Shown: one piece after another, positions 51,948 through 60,182 of the stretch
Layout: each line of letters opens with the position of its first letter
Numbering within the stretch: position 1 is the stretch's first letter
DNA from: Ruminococcus gauvreauii
Lineage (GTDB): Bacteria > Bacillota > Clostridia > Lachnospirales > Lachnospiraceae
Assembly (NCBI RefSeq): GCF_025151995.1
Contig: NZ_CP102290.1
Location: 1,178,001-1,242,000, forward strand
Length of the DNA: 64,000 nucleotides
Direction of reading: 5' to 3'
The notes under the pieces: model-generated
What the model was told of the DNA's origin: nothing
Database searches by the model: none
The model's input: the letters and a program-made list of their open reading frames with translations, nothing else
Made by a program: the position numbers and the translations under genes

Positions 51948-52721
51948 TTACTGATATAATTCGTTCTGCTTCCTGACCCGGCAGACTTTCTTCAGTTTCC
52001 ACCCGGCTATTTTTTGCATCACGCCGTTCACACTTCGAACTTTCTGCGGACAGATCTGAACACATCGCATACAGGAAATACATGTTTCCCTGTCTGTTTT
52101 CCGGCAATTGTCCACAGGTATCGCCGACACAGGACATTTCCTTGCACACAGTCCACACTGCGTACATCCCTTGCCTGCCTTCGGTTTCAGCGGCACGCCC
52201 GAATATTTCCGATATGGACTGCTGCCCTTAACGCCGGCTTCTGTCAGGCTGTCCGATTTTAAGATTCGTTCCCTTACAGTTTTCCCAAATTCTGCAAGTT
52301 GTCTCCTGTCATTTTTATCAGGTCTGCCCGTGCCATATTCTCTCACTATGGAGTGCTCCGTGACCGCCGCCACCGCAGCTGTCACACAAAACCCTGCTTT
52401 TTCGGCACATTCCTTCAGTTCGAGCAGAGTATCTTCGTAGTCTCTGTTACCGTAAGCAGCTGTGATCAGCGCCGGCGATCTGTCTGCCCTTATTTTTGTG
52501 ATGCGCTCCAGAGCAGCCGCCGGCACACGCCCGCCAAAGGACGGCACTCCGATGATACAGAAGGTATCCCCGGATAAATGATATGTTCCAAAGTCCTTCT
52601 TCGTATCCGACAGGTCAATCTCCTGCGGCTTTGTCTCCCAGCACTTCCCCAGTGTCCGAACCACTCTCTGTGTTCCTCCCGTAGGGCTGAAGTATATCAG
52701 CACAACTTTTTCTATTTTCAC
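51948..52721 (-). CDS. EFR1-family flavodoxin-ferredoxin fusion protein
   Basis: About 257 residues. Residues 1-150 are a flavodoxin-like domain opening KIEKVVLIYFSPTGGTQRVV with the FMN phosphate loop SPTGGT. The C-terminus has two 4Fe-4S motifs, CTQCGLCARKCP and CISCMRCVQICP. This is the EFR1 family of small electron-transfer proteins, common in Clostridia. I use GTG at 52721 because GGAGGG lies five bases upstream and the family begins there; an ATG at 52766 would add 15 residues. Confidence 0.88.
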   Translation of the reverse strand: MKIEKVVLIYFSPTGGTQRVVRTLGKCWETKPQEIDLSDTKKDFGTYHLSGDTFCIIGVPSFGGRVPAAALERITKIRADRSPALITAAYGNRDYEDTLLELKECAEKAGFCVTAAVAAVTEHSIVREYGTGRPDKNDRRQLAEFGKTVRERILKSDSLTEAGVKGSSPYRKYSGVPLKPKAGKGCTQCGLCARKCPVSAIPVDNCRKTDRETCISCMRCVQICPQKVRSVNGVMQKIAGWKLKKVCRVRKQNELYQ

Positions 52722-52874
52722 GTTTCCCTCCGCCTTTCCGTCATTTTCCTGTATTTTTCTCATCATATCATGATTCTCTTCCTATAGAATGCGGCACAGC
52801 AGGAAAATTGTCAATAAAAACGTGAAAAAGGAGTACCCTGCATCCGCAAAATACTCCTCTCTCCAGCCATATGA

Positions 52875-54623
52875 TCACCTGATTCTGATATGCACTTCCC
52901 TCAACTGTGTCTCCGTCACCGGCCCGGGAGCCCCGCACATCAGATCCTGCGCGTTCCCATTCATCGGGAACGGAATAATCTCGCGGATGTTCTCCTCGTT
53001 TCGCAGCAGCATAATCATCCGGTCAATCCCGGGAGCCATGCCGGCATGCGGCGGTGCTCCGAACTGAAATGCATGGTACAGCGCTCCGAACTTCTGTTTC
53101 AGATCCTCCTCGGTATAGCCGGCGATCTCAAACGCCTTCACCATGATATCAAGGCTGTGATTTCTGACAGCCCCGGAAGAGAGCTCTACCCCATTGCACA
53201 CAATGTCATACTGATATGCCAGAATATCGAGCGGATCCATCGTATTCAGAGCCTCAAGGCCTCCCTGCGGCATGGAAAACGGGTTATGTGTGAAGTTGAT
53301 CTTCTTCTCTTTCTCATCGTATTCGAACATCGGAAAATCATTGACAAAGCAGAACCTGTACGCGTTCTTTTCACAGAGATCCAGTTTCTCGCCAAGCTTA
53401 GTACGGATCTGTCCCGCATACAGCGCTGCGCGCGCCTCCTTATCCGCGATAAAGAATATGGTGTCACCGGGGACAAGTCCCGCGATCTCTGCGATCTCCC
53501 CCTTCATATCATCCGGGATAAACTTATCGATCGGTCCTTTATATGTCATATCATCATTCACTTCCAGATATCCAAGACCGCCCATTCCGATGGATGTGGC
53601 AAAGTTCAGAAGTTTCTCATGAAAACCTTTCGACATATCCGCATGCACCCTGATTGCCCGGACCGTCTTTTTATGAAACGGCTGAAAGCTGCAGCGCTGG
53701 AAGAACTCTGTCACGTCCACGATGCGCAGCGGGTTTCTCAGGTCCGGCTTATCTGTTCCGAATTCCAGCATCGCCTGCCGGTAACTGATAACCGGATAAG
53801 GCGCCCGCGTAACTGCCGATCCTTCCGGGGCAAACTTCTCAAACGCTGCCGTGAGCACTTCCTCGCCCACCTCAAACACGTCCTCCTGCGCCGCGAAACT
53901 CATCTCAAAGTCCAGCTGGTAAAATTCCCCCGGGGAACGGTCTGCACGCGCATCCTCATCGCGGAAGCACGGCGCTACCTGAAAGTATTTATCAAATCCC
54001 GAAACCATCAGGAGCTGCTTATACTGCTGCGGAGCCTGCGGCAGGGCATAAAACTGACCTTTGTACTTGCGGGACGGCACGATATAGTCCCTCGCCCCCT
54101 CCGGTGACGAGGCGCACAGGATCGGTGTCTGAATCTCCAGAAAGCCCATATCCGTCATCTTCTGTCTCAGGAAGCTGATGACCTGCGAGCGAAAGATCAT
54201 GTTGTCTTTCACTTTTTTATTTCTCAGATCCAGATACCGGTATTTCAGTCTCAGATCCTCACGCGTCTCTTTCGACGTCATAACCTCAAAGGGAAGCTGC
54301 TGGTATACTCTTCCGAGAATATCCACACGATGCGCTTCCAGCTCAATCGTTCCGGACGGGATCCTGGGATTGTAAGTTTCTTCGTCACGGAGTTCGACCA
54401 CCCCTTCTACAGAGACACAGTCCTCTTTGCTGATGCCGTCCAGCAGTCTGGTATCCCGCATGACGATCTGCATCACTCCATACATATCCCTGAGGTCAAT
54501 AAAGGATACTCCCCCGTGGTCGCGGATGTTCTCCACCCATCCGGCAATCCTCAGTGTTGTTCCCACATCGCTCTCGCCGATTTTGTCCATTGTTCTGTTT
54601 CGGTAAATGTTTGTTGTCTTCAT
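52875..54623 (-). CDS. aspS: Aspartate-tRNA ligase, predicted non-discriminating (Asp/Asn)
   Basis: 582 residues, bacterial-type AspRS: N-terminal OB fold (GWVENIRDHGGVSFIDLRD), class II core with motif 2 FRDEDARADRSPGEFYQLD, an inserted GAD domain, and motif 3 GMAPGIDRMIML near the end. In the anticodon-binding loop the residue after RD is His36, as in non-discriminating AspRS; the tRNA-Asp-specific enzymes have Leu there (family knowledge). The ATG at 54623 has AAGGAGAG upstream; the ORF extends 15 codons further but inside the leader. A T-box with a probable Asn specifier controls it. Confidence 0.95.
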   Translation of the reverse strand: MKTTNIYRNRTMDKIGESDVGTTLRIAGWVENIRDHGGVSFIDLRDMYGVMQIVMRDTRLLDGISKEDCVSVEGVVELRDEETYNPRIPSGTIELEAHRVDILGRVYQQLPFEVMTSKETREDLRLKYRYLDLRNKKVKDNMIFRSQVISFLRQKMTDMGFLEIQTPILCASSPEGARDYIVPSRKYKGQFYALPQAPQQYKQLLMVSGFDKYFQVAPCFRDEDARADRSPGEFYQLDFEMSFAAQEDVFEVGEEVLTAAFEKFAPEGSAVTRAPYPVISYRQAMLEFGTDKPDLRNPLRIVDVTEFFQRCSFQPFHKKTVRAIRVHADMSKGFHEKLLNFATSIGMGGLGYLEVNDDMTYKGPIDKFIPDDMKGEIAEIAGLVPGDTIFFIADKEARAALYAGQIRTKLGEKLDLCEKNAYRFCFVNDFPMFEYDEKEKKINFTHNPFSMPQGGLEALNTMDPLDILAYQYDIVCNGVELSSGAVRNHSLDIMVKAFEIAGYTEEDLKQKFGALYHAFQFGAPPHAGMAPGIDRMIMLLRNEENIREIIPFPMNGNAQDLMCGAPGPVTETQLREVHIRIR

Positions 54624-54649
54624 TCGATTCTCTCCTTTTGTGGTTTGGG

Positions 54650-54923
54650 CACAAAAAAAGCTGCCCATCCAAACTTAACGTTCAGGACGAACAGCCATTG
54701 TCCGCGGTACCACCTGAATTACTGCTATCAGTCACTCTTCGGTTGAAAACCTTTCCGCTTATCGCGCGGATCACGGCGCACCTACTGACCGGAAAATACA
54801 TTTCCGATGTTCAGATTGCAGCTGGTAAAGTGTTATTCACGCAAATTCATTTTACAGAGTTCGCACTGCCCTCCGCTCACTGGGAACGATAAGATGCGCT
54901 ACTTCTCTTCGTCATCGCCGTTG
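54650..54923 (-). ncRNA. T-box riboswitch of aspS, probable Asn (AAC) specifier
   Basis: T-box bulge motif AGGTGGTACCGCGG on the minus strand (54702-54715), then the terminator GGCTGTTCGTCC...GGATGGGCAGC followed by seven T. Stem I opens GAAG-AGA-AGTA and the apical AGTGAGC / GGCAGTGCGAAC elements are present. The strand closing stem I reads TGCGT-GAAT-AAC-A-CTTT, so the codon next to the basal helix is AAC (54832-54834), the same position as TGG in the trpB T-box. No GAC or GAT is available there. It should sense uncharged tRNA-Asn. Confidence 0.85.
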
Positions 54924-54929
54924 CAACAG

Positions 54930-54958
54930 ATTATATACTACCGTTTTTTCATTGTCAA
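54930..54958 (-). promoter_or_regulatory. Promoter of the aspS T-box transcript
   Basis: Minus-strand TTGACA (54953-54958) and TATAAT (54930-54935) with a 17-base spacer, just before the leader RNA. Confidence 0.85.
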
Positions 54959-54968
54959 TGGAAGATTT

Positions 54969-55670
54969 TCACAAAACGTCATTTTCTCCGATATAGCGGA
55001 CCGTCCGGACCAGCGTGATCAGCACGATGATCAGCGCCACTGCCCCAAGCGTTAGGGAGCGGAAAAAGTAAGTTGCCTGCGTCATACTGCCTCCTGCGCT
55101 CGAAATCAGAAAAATGGTCAGGACCACCCCCGCCACGATCGTGGAGGAAGTGGATTTCCTCCGCATACAAACAACATACGGAAGCAGAGACAGAAATGCA
55201 GTAGCCAAAAGTCCCGCCAGATAGTAGATGCCATACTGCGTCATCAAAAGTGCAGAGAAATCCCCTGTAACCGCATTCGTCAAACTGTCCAGAACCGCAA
55301 CGGCAGTCACATTCAGGGCATTCCCTATTACGACGTTGACGACCGTGAACACAAAGACGATCAAAAGCTTTGCAAACATCAGCCTCCAGCGCTCAATCGG
55401 GTAGCAAAACAACTGATTGATCGTTCCGCTCCGGTACTCTTCCACCACCAGCTGCGCCATGATCACTGATGAATACACTAAAAATGTGCCGCGCACAAGC
55501 GCATCTGTCATAACAATCGCCATCTCCCAGTCAAACGGCTCCTGCTCCACCGCACTGCCATAATACATCGCCACGGACATTCCCACCAGGATGATATGTG
55601 CCAGTATAACCCCCGGCCATTTCCGATGGAGCTGGTACTTCTGAAACTCCAGTTTAACTAAGTGCATCAT
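54969..55670 (-). CDS. ABC-2-type transporter permease (BcrB-like)
   Basis: 233 residues with six predicted membrane helices. It resembles the small integral-membrane partners of bacitracin/lantibiotic-type exporters (opening MHLVKLEFQKYQLHRKW; VVEEYRSGTINQLFCYPIERWRLMFAKL is the conserved cytosolic loop). It overlaps the ATPase gene by 17 bases and belongs to the four-gene set with a two-component system. Substrate unknown; antimicrobial peptides are the usual case. Confidence 0.88.
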   Translation of the reverse strand: MMHLVKLEFQKYQLHRKWPGVILAHIILVGMSVAMYYGSAVEQEPFDWEMAIVMTDALVRGTFLVYSSVIMAQLVVEEYRSGTINQLFCYPIERWRLMFAKLLIVFVFTVVNVVIGNALNVTAVAVLDSLTNAVTGDFSALLMTQYGIYYLAGLLATAFLSLLPYVVCMRRKSTSSTIVAGVVLTIFLISSAGGSMTQATYFFRSLTLGAVALIIVLITLVRTVRYIGENDVL

Positions 55671-56583
55671 ATCCTTCCCCTCCTATCATCTGATGAAAAT
55701 ACTCTTCCAGCGTCAAATGCCTGACGGAAATCCCCTTGATCCCCACCTGCTGTCTGAGCAGTGCGTCGGCAAGCACATTGTTGTCCACACCCTCCTCATA
55801 GATACGGACAACCGAATCAGAAATCACCCGGTAGTTGCTGATTTTCATGACTTCCTCCAGCACGTATCCCGCTTTGCGCACGTCGCTCACTTCCAGCTCC
55901 GTATAACTGCCGCTCACGGCGTACACTTCCTCCATGGTAACCTCTTTGATCAGCTTCCCTTTCTTCAGGATGCCGACTGTGTCCGCGATCTGTTCAATCT
56001 CTGAGAGGATATGGCTGGAGATCAGAATCGTCGTGCCGTCCTCTCTGTTCAGTCGCTTCAGCAGAGAACGTATCTGGAGCGCCCCTTCAGGGTCAAGTCC
56101 GTTGATCGGTTCATCAAGGATCAGAACCTCCGGGTGTGTCAGGATTGCCCTGGCGATACCCAGCCGCTGCTTCATCCCCATGGAGAATTTGCGCACAGGT
56201 TTTCTGCCCGTTCCCGTGAGCCCGACCAGTTCCAGCGTCTTCTGACAGTCCTCCGTCTTGTAATAGCCCATGTATTCACAATGAATCTGCAGCGTCTGTT
56301 CCGCCGATAGATTGCCGTAAAATGCAGGCGTCTCGATCATAGCTGATACGCGGCGCAGAATATCGGCTGAATTCTCCTCCAGGCTTTTGCCGAACATGGT
56401 GATGCTTCCCTCCGTCGGCTTCACCAGGTTCATCATCATCTTCATGGTCGTACTTTTCCCGGATCCATTCGGCCCCAGGAAGCCATAGATGCTCCCACGC
56501 TTCACATGCATATTCAGATGTGATACGGCAGCGTTATCTCCGTAGATCTTTGTCAGTTGATTTGTCGTCAATATATAATCCAT
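55654..56583 (-). CDS. ABC transporter ATPase (BcrA-like)
   Basis: 309 residues. Walker A GPNGSGKSTTMKMMMNL, signature FSMGMKQRLGIARA, Walker B VLILDEPINGLDPEG, switch His in ISSHILSE. The C-terminal extension of about 90 residues matches BcrA-type ATPases for bacitracin and lantibiotic self-protection. The start is ATG at 56583. Encoded downstream of the two-component system. Confidence 0.93.
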   Translation of the reverse strand: MDYILTTNQLTKIYGDNAAVSHLNMHVKRGSIYGFLGPNGSGKSTTMKMMMNLVKPTEGSITMFGKSLEENSADILRRVSAMIETPAFYGNLSAEQTLQIHCEYMGYYKTEDCQKTLELVGLTGTGRKPVRKFSMGMKQRLGIARAILTHPEVLILDEPINGLDPEGALQIRSLLKRLNREDGTTILISSHILSEIEQIADTVGILKKGKLIKEVTMEEVYAVSGSYTELEVSDVRKAGYVLEEVMKISNYRVISDSVVRIYEEGVDNNVLADALLRQQVGIKGISVRHLTLEEYFHQMIGGEGYDALS

Positions 56584-56659
56584 ACTGCTCTCCTTTCTCT
56601 GTTACAACCAGCATAACAGAGAAATTTCTCCTGTTCCTCTCTTAAATCTAACTTTTTTG

Positions 56660-57583
56660 TCAAGTTGGAAATACCTGCGGAAATGACACTGTAAAATCCG
56701 TGTGTTTCCAGGGAATACTCTCCAGCACAATCTTTCCCTTCATCCGTTCTGTCAAAGTCTTTGAGATCGCAAGCCCGAGTCCGCTGCCCTGAAAGTTCCG
56801 GCTTCTGGAATCCTCCAGCGTATACATGCGCTCAAAAACAGCATCCTTATGCCTGGCGGGGATTCCCCTTCCGTGATCTGTCACCCTGATACACACATCC
56901 CCGTCCGCCGTCCACATGCTCATCCCAAAATAGCGCCCTTCTGCTCCATACTTTACGGCGTTCGATATCAGGTTCTCCAGCACTCTTGTCAGAGCGTCCT
57001 CGTCTCCCATTATATAGACCGGTATCTCAGGTATGACAAGTTCTACCTGAAACTGCATGTTCGTCATCATCTGGTAAAACTGCAGGACCGTATTCCTGCA
57101 GACGGCAGATACATTGACGGGTTCTGCCCTCAGCTGTCTATCACCCGATTTAAGCTTTGCCAGATCAAAAAACTGATTGACCAGCGCCAGGACTTCCTGT
57201 ACCTTTGCATCCACCTTCCCGATCATCTCCTCCTGCGGCCTGCGTTCTCTCAGCATCTCCACGTAGCCGAGCACCACGGTCAGCGGCGTTTTCAAATCAT
57301 GAGAGACATTGGACAGCATCATGCGGATCGCCGATTCCCGTGACCTGAAGTCTCTTTCCGCCTCTTCCTTCGCCTCCAGAAAACAGTTCAGCTCCGTGCA
57401 TACTTCCCGCAGCTCCTCTTTTGCGTCCGGGATCAGAATACGCTCACGGCTTTCTTCCATCCTGATTTCACGCAGTTTTCTCCCGAGGTACCAAAGCTGC
57501 CTCTTCTGCTTCCTGCGCACAGCCCACTGGCAGCACAGGATGATCAGAAGAATCAGATTTGTTCCAAGCAGCACATAAACCAT
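56660..57583 (-). CDS. Sensor histidine kinase
   Basis: 307 residues. One N-terminal membrane helix (LLGTNLILLIILCCQW), almost no extracellular loop, so it is an intramembrane-sensing kinase. The dimerisation domain has the phospho-acceptor His95 in SNVSHDLKTPLTVVLGY; the ATPase domain has NLISNAVKYG (N box), VTDHGRGIP (G1) and GSGLGLAISKTL (G2). It starts five bases after the response-regulator stop, so they are co-transcribed and most likely pair. Such kinases near BcrAB-like transporters sense cell-wall-active peptides. Confidence 0.93.
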   Translation of the reverse strand: MVYVLLGTNLILLIILCCQWAVRRKQKRQLWYLGRKLREIRMEESRERILIPDAKEELREVCTELNCFLEAKEEAERDFRSRESAIRMMLSNVSHDLKTPLTVVLGYVEMLRERRPQEEMIGKVDAKVQEVLALVNQFFDLAKLKSGDRQLRAEPVNVSAVCRNTVLQFYQMMTNMQFQVELVIPEIPVYIMGDEDALTRVLENLISNAVKYGAEGRYFGMSMWTADGDVCIRVTDHGRGIPARHKDAVFERMYTLEDSRSRNFQGSGLGLAISKTLTERMKGKIVLESIPWKHTDFTVSFPQVFPT

Positions 57584-57587
57584 ATCT

Positions 57588-58277
57588 TCATTCCTCCATT
57601 CGGTAACCGATTCCCCACACCGTGCGGATGTACTGCCGTCCCGGGAGCGCTTCGCCCAGCTTGCTGCGAAGGCGGTTCACGTGTACATTGATCACATGTT
57701 CTTCCCCGTAGTACGGTTCCTTCCACACTGCCGAATAGATCTGCTCCTTTGTATAAATTCTCTGCGGATGCCCCGCCAGAAGACAAAGAATCTCAAACTC
57801 CTTGCCCGTCAGCGCGATTCGTTTTCCGTCTCCATAAACTTCATAGCCCTGCGTATCGAGCATCAGTTCTTTATAACAGATTTTCGTATCCGGATCCTCC
57901 TGCGGCTGACTGTATCGGGTTGTCCGTCTGAGATTTGCCTTGATTCTGGCAGTCAGTTCTACCAGGGAGAACGGTTTCGTGATATAATCATCCGCTCCGA
58001 ATCCAAGCCCCATCGCCTTATCACTCTCACTGTCCCTGGCACTGATGATAAGGATCGGCACGACACTGTTTCTGCGAATCTCCTTCATTACCTGCATTCC
58101 GTCAAGAAACGGAATCATTATGTCAAGCAGCACCAGGTCAAATGTATCTTCCTTAAAATACCGGAGTGCACTGTCTCCGTCAAATGCCTGCTCAACTGTG
58201 AATCCTTCATTCAGCAGATACTCCGCCACCATATCGCTGATCCCCTTATCATCCTCTATCAGTAAAATTCGCTGCAT
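57588..58277 (-). CDS. OmpR-family response regulator
   Basis: 229 residues. The receiver has acidic residues IEDD near residue 8, phospho-acceptor Asp52 in LVLLDIMIP, Thr/Ser in ISARD and Lys in TKPFS. The winged-helix DNA-binding domain follows (LTGKEFEILCLLAGHPQRIYTKEQI ... VNVHVNRLRSKLGEALPG, split by a few bases). The ATG at 58277 is used over a GTG one codon earlier. It should control the transporter genes downstream in response to the kinase. Confidence 0.93.
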   Translation of the reverse strand: MQRILLIEDDKGISDMVAEYLLNEGFTVEQAFDGDSALRYFKEDTFDLVLLDIMIPFLDGMQVMKEIRRNSVVPILIISARDSESDKAMGLGFGADDYITKPFSLVELTARIKANLRRTTRYSQPQEDPDTKICYKELMLDTQGYEVYGDGKRIALTGKEFEILCLLAGHPQRIYTKEQIYSAVWKEPYYGEEHVINVHVNRLRSKLGEALPGRQYIRTVWGIGYRMEE

Positions 58278-58354
58278 CACCCGCGGCTCCCTTCCATCTT
58301 GTCAGTACTTCGCAGTTCACCTGCGCTAACTATATGATACCATAGTTACCATTT

Positions 58355-58388
58355 AAAAAAACCCACAAACCTGATGTTTGTGGGTTTT
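58355..58388 (-). terminator. Terminator after rpsI
   Basis: Minus-strand hairpin ACCCACAAAC/GTTTGTGGGT followed by TTTTTT. Confidence 0.9.
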
Positions 58389-58412
58389 GATATAACGTAG
58401 ACAGATAACTGC

Positions 58413-58805
58413 CTATCTCTTTGAGAACTGTGGTGCACGACGTGCAGCCTTGAGACCGTATTTCTTTCTCTCTTTCATTCTCGGGTCACGTGTCAGGTAT
58501 CCTGCTTTTTTCAGAATCGGTCTGAAATCAGAATCAGCCTGAAGCAGCGCTCTTGCGATGCCGTGTCTGATCGCACCTGCCTGTCCGGTGTATCCGCCGC
58601 CGTGTACGTTTACCAGTACATCAAATTTATCAACGGAATCCGTCGCCGTCAGAGGCTGGCGAACGATAACTTTCAGTGTTTCCAGTCCTAAATACTCGTC
58701 AATATCTCTTTTATTGATCGTAATCTTTCCCGTTCCCGGTACTAAATATACTCTTGCGATCGATTTCTTTCTTCTGCCTGTTCCATAATATTTTGCACTA
58801 GCCAA
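58413..58805 (-). CDS. rpsI: 30S ribosomal protein S9
   Basis: 130 residues, full length. It opens with YYGTGRRKKSIARVYLVPG and ends in the basic tail KKYGLKAARRAPQFSKR that reaches the P-site tRNA. It follows rplM by 16 bases in the usual rplM-rpsI operon. Confidence 0.98.
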   Translation of the reverse strand: MASAKYYGTGRRKKSIARVYLVPGTGKITINKRDIDEYLGLETLKVIVRQPLTATDSVDKFDVLVNVHGGGYTGQAGAIRHGIARALLQADSDFRPILKKAGYLTRDPRMKERKKYGLKAARRAPQFSKR

Positions 58806-58821
58806 TGTCTCTTACCTCCTC

Positions 58822-59250
58822 TTAAAATGTTAACGCTTCTGGTGTCTGAGCAGCATGCGGATGCTCTGCGCCAGCATATACGTGAAGTTTTGTAAGCATC
58901 TGTCTTCCCAGCGGTCCTTTCGGAAGCATTCCCTTGACAGCCAGCTCAATTACCTTCTCAGGTTTCTTTGCTAACATTTCTCTCAGCGTAGTCTCTTTCA
59001 TTCCGCCTACGTATTCTGAATGATGGTAATAAATTTTCTGGTCTAATTTCTTTCCAGTCACATTGATCTTCTCTGCGTTGATCACAACTACGTAATCACC
59101 GGTATCGATGTGCGGTGTGAAAACCGGTTTGTTCTTACCTCTTAAAACTTTTGCTACCTCAGATGCAAGACGTCCCAATGTACATCCCTCAGCATCCACT
59201 ACATACCATTTTCTTTCAATCTTAGCCGGGTTAGCCATATAAGTGTTCAT
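58822..59250 (-). CDS. rplM: 50S ribosomal protein L13
   Basis: 142 residues, full length, with the family motifs WYVVDAEGCTLGRLAS and GDYVVVINAEKI and the later GGMKETTLREML. AGGAGG lies eight bases before the ATG. It is read from its own promoter at 59366-59394 after a leader of about 110 bases. Confidence 0.98.
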   Translation of the reverse strand: MNTYMANPAKIERKWYVVDAEGCTLGRLASEVAKVLRGKNKPVFTPHIDTGDYVVVINAEKINVTGKKLDQKIYYHHSEYVGGMKETTLREMLAKKPEKVIELAVKGMLPKGPLGRQMLTKLHVYAGAEHPHAAQTPEALTF

Positions 59251-59359
59251 GGATTTACCTCCTGTTAATCAATCTACATGTCATTCTTTCTGTGTATATC
59301 TATGATGTAAAATATCCTTACCGGGGCATTGGATCGGATATCTACGTACGCTGTCACAT
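59251..59359 (-). promoter_or_regulatory. rplM leader RNA, possible ribosomal-protein autoregulatory element
   Basis: About 110-base untranslated leader with a stem ATATCC/GGATAT enclosing an 18-base segment. L13 leaders that bind the protein product and repress the operon are known in Firmicutes; this one is in the right place, but I cannot match its structure base by base. Confidence 0.4.
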
Positions 59360-59365
59360 TGAATA

Positions 59366-59394
59366 ATTATATTATACTGTCCCACGCGTGTCAA
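59366..59394 (-). promoter_or_regulatory. Promoter of rplM-rpsI
   Basis: Minus-strand TTGACA (59389-59394) and TATAAT (59366-59371), 17-base spacer. A second overlapping TATAAT is five bases downstream. Confidence 0.8.
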
Positions 59395-59438
59395 CAGATT
59401 TTTTTGGTTTTTTTGCCTTTTTATGCGCCACAGATCCG

Positions 59439-60182
59439 TTATTCCCCGATGAAACGAATTCCGATAAGCGTAAGGCCGCACGCCGGAGCTGTCGGTCCCG
59501 CTGCGCTCCTGTCCCCGGCTTCCAGAATATCCTTCATCCGCACAGGCAGATACATTCCTCCCCCGATCTCGATCAGGGTACCTGTAATAATCCGGACCAT
59601 ATTGTACAGGAAACCCTTACCCGTCACACGGATTGTCACGATATCACTCTCTTTTGCAATATCGATGCCGGTTACTGTCCTCACCGTCGTCTTCACCTGC
59701 GCGCCGGCGCCGCAGAAGCTGGCAAAATCATGCTCTCCAATCAGATACGCGGCGCCTTCCCGCATTTTTTCCAGGTCAAGGTTATAGTGATAAAAATAAG
59801 AATAAAACCTCTCAGTCGGCAGCGGAAACCGCCTGTTTAAAATCCGGTACTCATAAGTCTTTTCACTTTCACAGTATCTCGGATGAAAATCCGCCGCAAC
59901 TTCTTCCGAGCATTGGATACGGATATCTTCCGGCAGCCGCTGATTTAATGCATAAGAAATCTTTTCGCCGGGCATCCGGGCATTCGTATCAAATACGGCC
60001 ACATTTCCCAGCGCATGTACGCCCGCATCCGTACGGCTGGCTCCGATCGTCATGATCTCTTCCTGCAGGAGCTGCGACAGATGACGATTTAATTCCGCCT
60101 GTACCGTATTGCCGTTCGCCTGTATCTGCCATCCACAGTAATTCGTACCGTCATAGGCTACCGTCAGTCTCACCCTTTTCAT
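59439..60182 (-). CDS. truA: tRNA pseudouridine synthase A (38-40)
   Basis: 247 residues. The catalytic Asp52 is in GASRTDAGVHALGN; other family segments are VAYDGTNYCGWQIQ and RVTGKGFLYNMVRIITGTLIEIG (split over a conserved Asn-Met). It makes pseudouridine at positions 38-40 of tRNAs. The start overlaps the ecfT stop by four bases, so the ecf genes and truA form one operon, then rplM-rpsI follow from a separate promoter. Confidence 0.96.
   Translation of the reverse strand: MKRVRLTVAYDGTNYCGWQIQANGNTVQAELNRHLSQLLQEEIMTIGASRTDAGVHALGNVAVFDTNARMPGEKISYALNQRLPEDIRIQCSEEVAADFHPRYCESEKTYEYRILNRRFPLPTERFYSYFYHYNLDLEKMREGAAYLIGEHDFASFCGAGAQVKTTVRTVTGIDIAKESDIVTIRVTGKGFLYNMVRIITGTLIEIGGGMYLPVRMKDILEAGDRSAAGPTAPACGLTLIGIRFIGE

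Noticed and set aside
52890..54107. 405-codon open frame on the plus strand opposite aspS
   Set aside because: Antisense shadow of aspS with no protein-like composition or ribosome site. The same applies to other long antisense frames, such as 18086-19258, 46817-47560 and 49089-49856.
54860..54866. GAAC in the aspS leader as a two-codon (Glu/Asn) specifier
   Set aside because: It lies in the apical part of stem I (GGCAGTGCGAAC), which matches the conserved distal loop, not the specifier loop.
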